DNA from: MED-G105 sp050331095
Lineage (GTDB): Bacteria > Pseudomonadota > Alphaproteobacteria > Caulobacterales > Parvularculaceae
Reading direction: 5' to 3'
DNA length: 46,086 nt
Assembly: GCA_050331095.1 (NCBI GenBank)
Contig: JBHJHE010000036.1
Coordinates: 1 to 46,086 of the forward strand
Every line of letters begins with the position of its first letter. Within the stretch, counting starts at the first letter, position 1. Made by a program: the position numbers and the translations under genes. Shown here in pieces: positions 8,039 through 16,322 of this stretch. Below the pieces are notes generated by a model. That model did not search any database. It had not been told where the DNA came from and saw only the letters and a program-made list of their open reading frames with translations.

Positions 8039-9193
8039 ATGGCGCGCGACGAGGAAACAAGACTGCGGCGGTACGTCGCCGGCGGCGGAGCTGCGGCGCT
8101 CGTTCTCGCCGCCGCGAGCGGCGGCGTGTTCCAAGACAATATCGTGCGCTTCGCCATGATCCCGCGCACGCCGTTCCAACTGACGCCAGCGCCGCCCGCG
8201 CCCGACTATCGGCGCGGGGCGAACTGGGCCTTGCGGCCCAGCGCGGAGGACGGCGCGGAGGACGCCGCCGCATCGCCTGCGGCGCCGGCGATTTTTTACG
8301 TTCACTCCGTCACATACGATTCCGCCGACGCATGGAACGCCGACGTTCGCGCGCGCGAGCCTGCCGCGACCCTGGCGGCGATCGCCCTGCCGAACGAAAT
8401 CGGGCCGTTTCTAGACGCCGGCTCTGTTTACGCGCCGCGCTACCGCCAGGCGACGCTCGGCGCGCGCTTCACCCACAAATATGACGGCCAGGCCGCGCGG
8501 CGCCTCGCGTTCACGGACGTCGACCGCGCGTTCGCGGCGTTCCTCGCCGACGAAGGCGTCGACGGCCGGCCGATCGTCCTCGTCGGCTACGGCCAGGGCG
8601 CGCACCACCTGATGGGCGTTTTGAAGAAGCGGTTCGACGGTCCCGATAATCCCCTGCGCGCGCGCCTTGTCGCCGCTTACCTCCTCGACCACGCCGCGCC
8701 CCGCGGCTTCTTTGAAGCGTTCGCGCCGCCGCTTGCGCCCTGCGACGCGCCGGACGCCACGGGGTGCGTCGTCGCCTACGCGGCGCGCTCGGCGCGCTTC
8801 GGGCGCGAGGTCGGGCGCCTGCGCTCGCGGGGCCTCGTGTGGACGGACGCGCTGGAGCAGCAATCGGTGAAGGGCCCCGAGCCTTTGTGCGTCAATCCGT
8901 TGAACTGGCGCGTCGACGGCGGGCGAGAGGAGCCGGCGCGCCATGTCGGCGCCGCCTCAGCGACCGGTCCCGCCCTTGGCGTTCGCCCGCCGGCGGTGTC
9001 CAAGGCCGTCGGCGCGGCGTGCGTCGACGGCGTTTTGATCGTCGACCGGCCCCGCGCCGGTTACCTGCGTCGGGCGGGCGCGTTCGGCGGCAAGTGGCGC
9101 GCGCAGCCATTCAATCTGTTCTTTCACGATTTGGCGCGTAACGTCGCGACGCGGATAGACGCCGCCGATCCGGGGGAGCCAAGGGAGCCATAA
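8039..9193 (+). CDS. DUF3089 alpha/beta-hydrolase-fold protein lacking the nucleophile serine
   Basis: A 384-residue protein with an N-terminal hydrophobic segment (about 15-35), likely a membrane anchor or uncleaved signal. The DUF3089 hallmarks are present: FYVHSVTYDSADAWN, then GPFLDAGSVYAPRYRQATLGA, then the nucleophile elbow, then LCVNPLNW. At the elbow, where the family usually has G-H-S-Q-G, this protein reads G-Y-G-Q-G (residues 183-187, bases 8585-8599), so the catalytic serine is glycine. The ATG at 8039 was preferred over a TTG 81 bases upstream, whose product would start with a very basic stretch. It ends 4 bases before galU and probably shares its transcript. Hydrolase activity is doubtful; a structural or binding role is possible. 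Confidence 0.85.
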   Translation: MARDEETRLRRYVAGGGAAALVLAAASGGVFQDNIVRFAMIPRTPFQLTPAPPAPDYRRGANWALRPSAEDGAEDAAASPAAPAIFYVHSVTYDSADAWNADVRAREPAATLAAIALPNEIGPFLDAGSVYAPRYRQATLGARFTHKYDGQAARRLAFTDVDRAFAAFLADEGVDGRPIVLVGYGQGAHHLMGVLKKRFDGPDNPLRARLVAAYLLDHAAPRGFFEAFAPPLAPCDAPDATGCVVAYAARSARFGREVGRLRSRGLVWTDALEQQSVKGPEPLCVNPLNWRVDGGREEPARHVGAASATGPALGVRPPAVSKAVGAACVDGVLIVDRPRAGYLRRAGAFGGKWRAQPFNLFFHDLARNVATRIDAADPGEPREP

Positions 9194-9197
9194 GCAG

Positions 9198-10070
9198 ATG
9201 TCGAAACCGATCCGAAAAGTCGTCGTGCCCGTCGCCGGGCTTGGCACCCGCGTCCTGCCGGCCACGAAATCGATCGCCAAGGAATTGCTGCCCGTCGTCG
9301 ACCGGCCGCTCATCCACTACGTCGTCGACGAGGCGCGCGAGGCCGGGATCGAGCACGTCGTCTTCGTCACCGGGCGCGGCAAGGGCGCGAGCGAGGACTA
9401 TTTCGACCACGCCTACGAGCTCGAAGAGACGCTGAAGGCCAAGGGCAAGACGGACATTTTGACGTCCGTCGAAAAGGCGATCCCGGCGGCCGGCACGACG
9501 TCCTACACCCGCCAACAAGCGCCGCTCGGCCTCGGACACGCCGTCTGGTGCGCGCGCGACATTGTCGGCGACGAGCCCTTCGCCGTCTCGCTGCCCGACG
9601 AGATCACGCCCGAGGCTCCGGGCTTCCTGAAGCAGCTCGTGGACGCCTATGCGACCACCGGCGGCAATCTCGTCGCCGTCGAGGAAGTGCCGCGCGAGGA
9701 GACGAAGAAGTACGGCGTCATCGCGCCGAAGGCCCAAAACGGCAATCTCATTGAAATGACCGGCATGGTCGAAAAACCGGACCCGGCCGACGCGCCGTCG
9801 AACTTCCGCATCATCGGCCGCTACGTTCTCCAGCCGGAGATTTTCGGCCTTCTCGAAACGCAGGAGCGCGGCGCCGGCGGCGAGATCCAGCTCACCGATT
9901 CGATGAACGTCCTGACCGGCAGCCAGACCTTCCACGCCTGCGTGTGCGAGGGGCCGATCTTCGATTGCGGGTCAAAGCTCGGCTGGCTTCAGGCGAACGC
10001 TGCGCTGGCGATGAAAGATCCTGAGTTCGCCGATGCTTACAAAGCTTTCCTGCGCGAACGCCTCGACTAA
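9198..10070 (+). CDS. galU: UTP--glucose-1-phosphate uridylyltransferase GalU
   Basis: A 290-residue cytoplasmic nucleotidyltransferase that makes UDP-glucose from UTP and glucose-1-phosphate for envelope polysaccharides and glycolipids. The N-terminal nucleotide-binding signature VVPVAGLGTRVLPATKS is followed by KELLPVVDRPLIHYVVDEA. Later motifs include GLGHAVWCA, SLPDEI, GMVEKPDP and GRYVLQPEIF. Length is standard. A purine-rich stretch (GGGAGCC) precedes the ATG by about 10 bases. It starts 4 bases after the DUF3089 gene, so the two are probably co-transcribed. It converges on the next gene with 7 bases between stop codons. Confidence 0.98.
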   Translation: MSKPIRKVVVPVAGLGTRVLPATKSIAKELLPVVDRPLIHYVVDEAREAGIEHVVFVTGRGKGASEDYFDHAYELEETLKAKGKTDILTSVEKAIPAAGTTSYTRQQAPLGLGHAVWCARDIVGDEPFAVSLPDEITPEAPGFLKQLVDAYATTGGNLVAVEEVPREETKKYGVIAPKAQNGNLIEMTGMVEKPDPADAPSNFRIIGRYVLQPEIFGLLETQERGAGGEIQLTDSMNVLTGSQTFHACVCEGPIFDCGSKLGWLQANAALAMKDPEFADAYKAFLRERLD

Positions 10071-10077
10071 ATCCCGA

Positions 10078-10791
10078 TCAGGCCTGGGGGTCTTCGCGGT
10101 AGCCGCGCGGGCGCGGTTTCGGCCAGGCGAGCAAGGCGGAGACGGGCAACTCGTCGGCGGCCGGCCGCGACGGCGACGTCTCCTTAGGTTCGGTCACGGT
10201 TTCCACCGGTTTCGCTTCCTCCAACGGCTCCGCGTCGTCGGCGGCGTTGAATTCGACGTCGAGGGCGGGGACTTCGCTCGGCGGCGGGGTTCCTGGCTCC
10301 GTCTCGGGCGCGGGCGCCTCGCTTCGGAAGACGTAACGGCCGGCCATGTTGCGCGCGACGACGTTTGGAACTCGGCTATCCCCTCCGTTCGCGCCCGACT
10401 TCGCGTCAACGAACCGCGAGGCCAGGTGCGCGTCGACCGCGCCGCCTGCGGCGTGGGCGAGAAAGGACGTTTCGGCCGATCGTGTTCGCGGGTAGGCCCC
10501 CTCTTCACGACACACGGGGCGATGGCGCGAGATTTCGCCCGGCGCGGCGCGAACGGCGGAGACGGTCGCCGACGCTTCCAGCGGCGGCTCGAACGCGCGA
10601 GCGGGCGGCGGCGTCGCCCCCGCATCGATAGACGCGTCCGCCTCGTCCTCGACGCGGACGGCGGCTGACCGAAGCGCCAGCGCGGCGAAGCCGAGGCAGG
10701 CGAAGACGAGCGCGATCCCGGCGACGTTCATCGCCGCCGCCTCGCTCCATCCGAAAAGAGCCGAAAGGCCCGCCATCGCCGCGCTCGTCAT
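10078..10791 (-). CDS. Hypothetical single-pass membrane protein, Pro/Glu/Ala-rich
   Basis: A 237-residue product that I do not recognise. One transmembrane helix is clear (about 20-42, AAAMNVAGIALVFACLGFAA), with a short N-terminal tail. The rest is low-complexity and largely disordered, with an acidic proline-rich stretch at about 160-220 (APAPETEPGTPPPSEVPA and similar). The orientation fits a membrane-anchored linker or envelope protein. It is divergent from the photolyase gene, with 94 bases between starts. Codon use matches the neighbours, which supports it being a real gene. Confidence 0.6.
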   Translation of the reverse strand: MTSAAMAGLSALFGWSEAAAMNVAGIALVFACLGFAALALRSAAVRVEDEADASIDAGATPPPARAFEPPLEASATVSAVRAAPGEISRHRPVCREEGAYPRTRSAETSFLAHAAGGAVDAHLASRFVDAKSGANGGDSRVPNVVARNMAGRYVFRSEAPAPETEPGTPPPSEVPALDVEFNAADDAEPLEEAKPVETVTEPKETSPSRPAADELPVSALLAWPKPRPRGYREDPQA

Positions 10792-10885
10792 TTACTGAAG
10801 TCGTAAAGTACGCCTGCGCGGCGTCGCGGTCCACCGGCGCCGCCGGCGGGCCATCCGCGCGCACGCGCAACGCGTAACGAGGTCC

Positions 10886-12328
10886 ATGACCGCACCCGAC
10901 GTCGTCGTCTGGCTCCGGCGCGATCTGCGCCTCGCCGACAATCCCGCCCTCGCCAAGGCTGTCGAAACGGGCGGCCGCGTGTTTTCTCTTTACGTGCTCG
11001 ACGAGGACGACCCGTCGCCGCTTGGCGGCGCGCAGCGCTGGTGGCTCCACCATTCCCTGACGACGCTCGGCGATGCGTTCGCCTCCCGCCGCGCGCCGCT
11101 CACCTTGCGCCGCGGATCACCGGCGAAGGTCGTCGAAGCCTTCGCCGAAGAAGTCGGGGCCGGCGCCGTTTTCTGGAACCGCCGCTACGACGCCCATGGA
11201 AAAGCGGTCGATACGGCGCTCAAGGAGCGTTTGAAGGGCAAGGGCCTCGACGTGCGCTCCTTCAACGGATCGCTGCTGCGCGAGCCGTGGGAGATCGAGA
11301 CCGGCTCAGGCGGTTGGTACAAAGTGTTCACGCCCTATAGGCGCGCGCTCCAGAAAGCCGGCCCGGCGCGCGAGACGCCCTTCGACGCGCCCGACGACAT
11401 CGCCGGTCCACGAAAGTACCCGCCGGGCGACGATCTCGCCGATTGGGATCTGACGCCGACGAAACCCGACTGGGCCGCGGATTTTCCGGACTGGTGGACG
11501 CCGGGAGAAGACGGCGCTCACGCGCGTCTGAAGGCGTTCCTGAACGGCCCGGTGGAGACCTATGACGACGACCGCAACCGGCCCGACAAAGAAGGCACGT
11601 CGAGACTGTCGCCCCACCTCGCCTTCGGCGAAATCAGTCCCCTCCAGATCTGGCGGGCCGGCCGCGCCGCGCTGGAAGCCGGCGACGCGCCCGAGGGACA
11701 CGTCATGTCGTTCCTCTCCGAGATCGCCTGGCGCGAGTTCTCCTACGTCCTCCTACACTTCAACCCGGAGATGGCGGAGGAGCCCCTGAAGCCGGAGTTC
11801 GCGAAGTTTCCGTGGTCTGACGATGAGGACGCTTTCGAACGCTGGACGACGGGCCGGACGGGCTTTCCCATCGTCGACGCCGGCATGCGCCAGCTGTGGG
11901 AGACGGGCTGGATGCACAACCGCGTGCGGATGATCGTCGCGAGCTTTCTCGTCAAGAACATGATGGTTCACTGGCGGCGCGGCGAGCGCTGGTTCTGGGA
12001 TACGCTCGTCGACGCCGACCCCGCGAGCAACGCCGCGGGCTGGCAGTGGGTCGCCGGCTCCGGCGCCGACGCCGCGCCCTACTTCCGGATCTTCAACCCG
12101 GTGACCCAGTCGCAGAAGTTCGATCCCGACGGCGCCTACGTTCGCCGCTTCGTGCCGGAGCTGAGGGATCTGCCGGCCAAACACGTGCACGCGCCCTTCG
12201 ACGCGACAGACAAGGTTCTGGCGGCGGCTGGCGTGCGGCTCGGGCGAGACTATCCGGCGCCGATGCTGGACCTCAAGAAAACCCGCGCGGCGGCGCTCGA
12301 CGCCTACGACGCCGTCCGCAACACGTGA
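10886..12328 (+). CDS. phrB: Deoxyribodipyrimidine photolyase (cryptochrome/photolyase family)
   Basis: A 480-residue flavoenzyme that repairs UV-induced cyclobutane pyrimidine dimers with blue light. The N-terminal Rossmann-like antenna domain begins VVVWLRRDLRLADNPAL. The FAD-binding domain carries the family signature (about 330-400): DAGMRQLWETGWMHNR, then MIVASFLVKNMMVHWRRGE, then DADPASNAAGWQWVAGSG and RIFNPVTQSQKFD. The tryptophans used for electron transfer and substrate contact are visible in this region. A plain class I CPD photolyase is the best call; a cryptochrome-like function cannot be excluded. The following gene, for a cyclopropane fatty acid synthase, starts about 100 bases downstream on the same strand. 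Confidence 0.95.
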   Translation: MTAPDVVVWLRRDLRLADNPALAKAVETGGRVFSLYVLDEDDPSPLGGAQRWWLHHSLTTLGDAFASRRAPLTLRRGSPAKVVEAFAEEVGAGAVFWNRRYDAHGKAVDTALKERLKGKGLDVRSFNGSLLREPWEIETGSGGWYKVFTPYRRALQKAGPARETPFDAPDDIAGPRKYPPGDDLADWDLTPTKPDWAADFPDWWTPGEDGAHARLKAFLNGPVETYDDDRNRPDKEGTSRLSPHLAFGEISPLQIWRAGRAALEAGDAPEGHVMSFLSEIAWREFSYVLLHFNPEMAEEPLKPEFAKFPWSDDEDAFERWTTGRTGFPIVDAGMRQLWETGWMHNRVRMIVASFLVKNMMVHWRRGERWFWDTLVDADPASNAAGWQWVAGSGADAAPYFRIFNPVTQSQKFDPDGAYVRRFVPELRDLPAKHVHAPFDATDKVLAAAGVRLGRDYPAPMLDLKKTRAAALDAYDAVRNT

Positions 12329-12427
12329 GCGAGGGCGATCCCTTGCGCAATCGTCGACATGCTGCGACGCTCCGCGCCGTTTATCGCGTGTGACGTTGCC
12401 GCGCCGCAGCCTGACCGACTTGCATCT

Positions 12428-13669
12428 ATGACGCTTTCCACCCCGAGCGACGCCCCCGCCGCCGGCGCGCCCGTCGGCCCCGGCGTGCCGCCAACGGCGA
12501 TCTTCTTCCGGCTGCTTTGCAAGGTCGCCGAGCGCATGCCCTACGGCTCCTTGCGCGTCGTGACCCCGAACGGCCGCACGATCCGCTTCGTCGGCCGCGA
12601 GGAGCCGGAGCCGGAAGCGACGATCTTCGTGAAGGACTTCGCCTTCGCCCGCCGCACGGCCCTCGGCGGCGACATCGGCTTTTTCGAAAGCTACGCCGAC
12701 GGACAATGGGACACGCCGGACCTCGCGACCTGCCTCTATGTCTTCGCGCGGAACGCGGATTTCATCGCCGACACCGTCGCGCCCTCGCCGATCGTGCTCT
12801 GGCTCCAGGAGTTGCGCCACGCGCTCAACCGCAACACCAAGTCCGGTTCGCGGCGGAACATCTCCCGCCACTACGATCTCGGCAACGGTTTCTACGAAAA
12901 GTGGCTTGATCCGACGATGACCTATTCGTCGGCTCGCTTCACCGACGGCGCGGAGACCCTGGCCGAAGCCCAGGTCGCGAAGTACCGCAGCCTCGCGGCC
13001 GCCATTGAGTTGAAGCCCGACGAGAAGGTTCTGGAGATCGGCAGCGGCTGGGGCGGGTTCGCCGAGTTCGCCGCGAAGGAGTTCGGCGCGCGGGTCACTG
13101 GCCTGACGATCTCGCGAGAGCAGTTCGACTACGCCCGGGAGCGGGTCTTCCGCGCGGGCCTCGCCGACAAGGTCGACTTCCAGCTCGTCGACTACCGCGA
13201 CGCCGACGGCCAGTACGACAAGGTCGCGTCGATCGAGATGTTCGAAGCCGTCGGCCGCGAGTACTGGCCGGCGTACTTTGCGTCCGTCCACGACCGATTG
13301 CGCCCCGGCGGCGTCGCAGGGCTTCAGGTGATCACGATCGCTGAGCGCATGTTCGAACACTACAGCCGGTCGGTGGACTTCATTCAGCGCTACGTCTTTC
13401 CGGGCGGCGACTTGCCGAGCCCGTCGATTTTGAAGCGCGAGGCGGAGAAGTCGGGCCTTTCCTGGCGCGGCGACGTCGCCTTCGGTCAGGACTATGCGCG
13501 CACGCTCGCGGAGTGGAGCCGCGCTTTCGTCAACCGTTGGGACGACATCAAGCCCCTCGGCTTCGACGAGCGCTTCAACAAGCTTTGGCGCTTCTACCTC
13601 GCCTACTGCGAGGCGGGCTTCCGCGCGGCGACCATCGACGTCGGCCAGGTGGCGTTCGCCCGCGCCTGA
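12428..13669 (+). CDS. cfa: Cyclopropane-fatty-acyl-phospholipid synthase family methyltransferase
   Basis: A 413-residue SAM-dependent enzyme that adds a methylene bridge (or a methyl group) to unsaturated acyl chains of membrane phospholipids. After an N-terminal domain (about 1-130) comes the family start of the catalytic part, NISRHYDLGNGFYEKWLDPTM. The SAM pocket VLEIGSGWGGFAEFA lies near residues 200-214, with VTGLTISREQFDYARER after it. YVFPGGDLPS and LAEWSRAFVNRW are also typical of CFA synthases. The ATG at 12428 gives the usual length; a frame-compatible ATG 69 bases upstream would add a non-conserved leader. It follows the photolyase gene. In Rhodobacter, photolyase and CFA genes belong to the singlet-oxygen (RpoE-ChrR) response, so shared photo-oxidative control is plausible. 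Confidence 0.92.
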   Translation: MTLSTPSDAPAAGAPVGPGVPPTAIFFRLLCKVAERMPYGSLRVVTPNGRTIRFVGREEPEPEATIFVKDFAFARRTALGGDIGFFESYADGQWDTPDLATCLYVFARNADFIADTVAPSPIVLWLQELRHALNRNTKSGSRRNISRHYDLGNGFYEKWLDPTMTYSSARFTDGAETLAEAQVAKYRSLAAAIELKPDEKVLEIGSGWGGFAEFAAKEFGARVTGLTISREQFDYARERVFRAGLADKVDFQLVDYRDADGQYDKVASIEMFEAVGREYWPAYFASVHDRLRPGGVAGLQVITIAERMFEHYSRSVDFIQRYVFPGGDLPSPSILKREAEKSGLSWRGDVAFGQDYARTLAEWSRAFVNRWDDIKPLGFDERFNKLWRFYLAYCEAGFRAATIDVGQVAFARA

Positions 13670-13839
13670 AGCGCCGGGGCTGACGCCAAAGATGCCGGAA
13701 CATCGAATTGGTTACATCAGAAACCCGGATGCTCCAGCGTCCACGGCGAATTCGGTTTTTTCGCCGCGACGGCGCGCTATGCTCTTGTTTCGCGGCGGAT
13801 CCGCCGCTTCGGCAGGATTAAATCAAGGAGATCGGGGCC

Positions 13840-14847
13840 ATGGCGGCGAGCCTTCATTCATCGGTCCTCGACGCCATCGGCGATACGCCGCTCATTAAGC
13901 TGAAGCGCGCCTCGGAGGAGACGGGCTGCACGATCCTTGGCAAGGCCGAGTTCCTCAATCCCGGCCAGTCGGTGAAGGACCGCGCCGCGCTCGGCATCAT
14001 CCGCGACGCAGCGCGCCGCGGCGCCTTGAGGCCCGGCGGGCTCATCGTCGAGGGCACGGCGGGCAATACGGGCATCGGCCTCGCCCTCGTCGGCGCGGTT
14101 CTCGGCTATCGCGTCAAGATCGTCTTCCCACGGACGCAAAGCCAGGAAAAGAAGGACGCGATCCGCCTCCTCGGCGCCGAACTGATTGAGGTCGACGCCG
14201 TTCCTTACGCCAATCCCGACAATTACGTGCGCTATTCCGGCCGCCTCGCCAAAGACCTCGCCTCAAGCGAACCGAACGGCGTTCTTTGGGCGGATCAGTT
14301 CGACAATATCGCTAACCGCGACGTCCACTACCGCACGACGGGCGTTGAAATCTGGGAGCAGACGGACGGCAAGGTCGACGGCTTCACCTGCGCCGTCGGC
14401 TCGGGCGGGACCCTCGCCGGCGTCACGATGGCGCGGCGCGAGCGCAATCCGGACGTCAAGTGCGCCCTCACCGACCCCATGGGTTCGAAGCTCTTTAGTT
14501 GGGTGAAGTCGGGCGAGCTTGAGACCGAGGGCGATTCCATCACCGAAGGCATCGGCCAGGGGCGCGTGACGTCGAACCTCAATGGCCTCTCGTGCGACGA
14601 CGCGTTTCGCGTCGGCGATCCGGAGGCGCTGGAGATCCTTTACGCCCTCGTCCAGCAGGAGGGCCTGTGCCTCGGCGGGTCGGCGGGCGTCAACGTCGCC
14701 GGCGCGATCCGCCTCGCGCGCGAATTGGGCCCGGGCAAGACGATCGTCACGATCCTCTGCGACTACGGCAATCGCTACGCCTCGAAACTGTTCAACCCGG
14801 ATTTTCTGCGCTCGAAGGACCTGCCGACGCCGCCATGGATGGATTGA
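13840..14847 (+). CDS. cysK: Cysteine synthase A (O-acetylserine sulfhydrylase)
   Basis: A 335-residue PLP enzyme forming cysteine from O-acetylserine and sulfide. The PLP lysine is K46 in NPGQSVKDRAA. The substrate/phosphate loop reads EGTAGNTGIG (71-80), the variant of EPTSGNTG found in the alphaproteobacterial longer form. A glycine-rich PLP phosphate site GSGGTLAG and GGSAGVNVAGA near the C terminus are present. AAGGAG at 13825-13830 stands 9 bases before the ATG, a strong ribosome binding site. It is the first gene of a compact sulfur operon; the 170-base gap to the CFA gene holds the likely promoter. Its stop overlaps the next start by 13 bases. Confidence 0.96.
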   Translation: MAASLHSSVLDAIGDTPLIKLKRASEETGCTILGKAEFLNPGQSVKDRAALGIIRDAARRGALRPGGLIVEGTAGNTGIGLALVGAVLGYRVKIVFPRTQSQEKKDAIRLLGAELIEVDAVPYANPDNYVRYSGRLAKDLASSEPNGVLWADQFDNIANRDVHYRTTGVEIWEQTDGKVDGFTCAVGSGGTLAGVTMARRERNPDVKCALTDPMGSKLFSWVKSGELETEGDSITEGIGQGRVTSNLNGLSCDDAFRVGDPEALEILYALVQQEGLCLGGSAGVNVAGAIRLARELGPGKTIVTILCDYGNRYASKLFNPDFLRSKDLPTPPWMD

Positions 14848-15713
14848 GCGACGCGGGTCCTCTCGTCTCGACCGACTGGCTCGCCGCGCGGCTCGGGCGG
14901 CCTGGCCTTGTGGTTGTCGACGCGTCCTGGCGGCTTGGCGAAGCGCCGGGAACCGCCGGTGCGTCGTTCGCCAAGCGGCGCATTCCGGGCGCTGTCCATT
15001 TCGATCTCGACGCCGTCGCCGACGCTTCGGGCGACTTGCCCCATATGGCGCCGTCGGCGGACGCTTTCGCGCGCGCGGTCGCCGAGATGGGCGTCGCCCC
15101 CGACGACCACGCCGTCGTTTACGACGACGCCGGGATTTTTTCCGCGCCGCGCGTCTGGCTGACGTTCGCCGCGATGGGTTGGCGGGCGTCGGTCCTCGAC
15201 GGCGGTCTGCCGAAATGGCGCGCCGAAGGCCGCCCGCTCGACGAAGCGCCGCCGGCCGCCGTCGTCGCGGCGCGTAAGGCCGTTCCCCGGATCAGCGACG
15301 TTTTTTGCGGCGCCGAGGCCGTGCGCGCCGGGCTCGCCGACGGCGAAACGGCGGTGCTCGACGCCCGGCCAGCCGCGCGCTTCGCGGGCCGCGCGCCGGA
15401 GCCGAGGCCGGGTCTGCGCGGCGGGGCCATGCCGGGCGCGAAAAGCCTCCCACACGCCGAACTGTTGACGGACGAGGGCGCGCTAAAGCCGGAGGGCGCG
15501 CTCGCCGCGGCGTTTGAGGCCTGCGGCGCGGGGCCCAAGACGCCGACGATCGCCACTTGCGGCAGCGGCGTCACCGCCGCCGTTCTCGTCCTCGCGCGAG
15601 CCCGGCTTGGCTGGCGTCCGGCGCGTTTGTATGACGGATCCTGGGCCGAATGGGGCCGCGACCACGGGCCCGACGCCAATGCGCGCGCGTTCCCCGTCGT
15701 CGCAGACGGATAG
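14835..15713 (+). CDS. sseA: 3-mercaptopyruvate sulfurtransferase
   Basis: A 292-residue protein with two rhodanese domains, transferring sulfur from 3-mercaptopyruvate to thiophilic acceptors in cysteine catabolism. The N-terminal inactive domain includes VSTDWLAARLG, IPGAVHFDLDAVAD and VVYDDAG. The C-terminal active domain has MPGAKSLPHAELL and the catalytic loop TCGSGVTA with nucleophile C242; CGSGVTA is the mercaptopyruvate-type loop rather than the CRxGxx of thiosulfate rhodaneses. The ATG at 14835 overlaps the end of cysK by 13 bases, which implies translational coupling; starts further upstream would lie deep in cysK. Co-transcription with cysK and metC fits a cysteine/methionine sulfur module. 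Confidence 0.94.
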   Translation: MDGLSDAGPLVSTDWLAARLGRPGLVVVDASWRLGEAPGTAGASFAKRRIPGAVHFDLDAVADASGDLPHMAPSADAFARAVAEMGVAPDDHAVVYDDAGIFSAPRVWLTFAAMGWRASVLDGGLPKWRAEGRPLDEAPPAAVVAARKAVPRISDVFCGAEAVRAGLADGETAVLDARPAARFAGRAPEPRPGLRGGAMPGAKSLPHAELLTDEGALKPEGALAAAFEACGAGPKTPTIATCGSGVTAAVLVLARARLGWRPARLYDGSWAEWGRDHGPDANARAFPVVADG

Positions 15714-15746
15714 AAGACCGCGCCGACGCCTGCGATACTGACCGCC

Positions 15747-16322
15747 ATGGGCCGCAAGATCGACGTCACCATCACCTATCTGGAGCAGCGGGTTCGCCCG
15801 CATTTGCCGGACGCCCGCCCGCCGGAGGGACGGTTCGCGATCCTGCGCGCCGTCGACCCGCCGGTCCACTACTACCGCTATCTTTACGCCCTCGTCGGCG
15901 ATCCGCACCACTGGGTCAGCCGCAAGCGCCTCGGCGACGAGGAACTCGCGGCGATCATTCAGCATCCTGACGTCAGGGTCTACGTTCTTTATGCGGACGG
16001 CGTGCCGGCGGGCTTCACCGAAATCGACGCCCGCGAGTCCGACGACGTGGAGATCAAGTTTTTCGGCCTCGCGCCCGACTTCGCCGGCCGCGGCCTCGGG
16101 CGGTACTTTCTGACCCACGCGATCGAGCTCGCCTGGAGCCTGGGTCCCGCCCGCGTGCGCCTTGAGACCTGCACGCTCGACCATCCGTCGGCGTTGCCGC
16201 TCTATCAAAAGCTCGGCTTCTCGGTCTTCGACCAGCGTAAGGGGTCGGTGGAGCTTCTTGACGGCGACGTCCCGGCGCCCCCGGTCCCGACCGTCGGCCT
16301 CGACGAGACGGCGCGCTCGTGA
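15747..16322 (+). CDS. GNAT family N-acetyltransferase
   Basis: A 191-residue acetyl-CoA-dependent acyltransferase. The acetyl-CoA pyrophosphate loop is FAGRGLGRYFLTHAIE (about 111-126, matching R/Q-x-x-G-x-G/A), preceded by the VEIKFFGLAPDF strand and followed by HPSALPLYQKLGF, the usual GNAT C-terminal motif. The acceptor substrate is not evident. It starts 33 bases after sseA and its stop overlaps the metC start by 4 bases, so it is an integral part of the sulfur operon and may acetylate an amino acid or amine linked to that pathway. Confidence 0.9.
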   Translation: MGRKIDVTITYLEQRVRPHLPDARPPEGRFAILRAVDPPVHYYRYLYALVGDPHHWVSRKRLGDEELAAIIQHPDVRVYVLYADGVPAGFTEIDARESDDVEIKFFGLAPDFAGRGLGRYFLTHAIELAWSLGPARVRLETCTLDHPSALPLYQKLGFSVFDQRKGSVELLDGDVPAPPVPTVGLDETARS

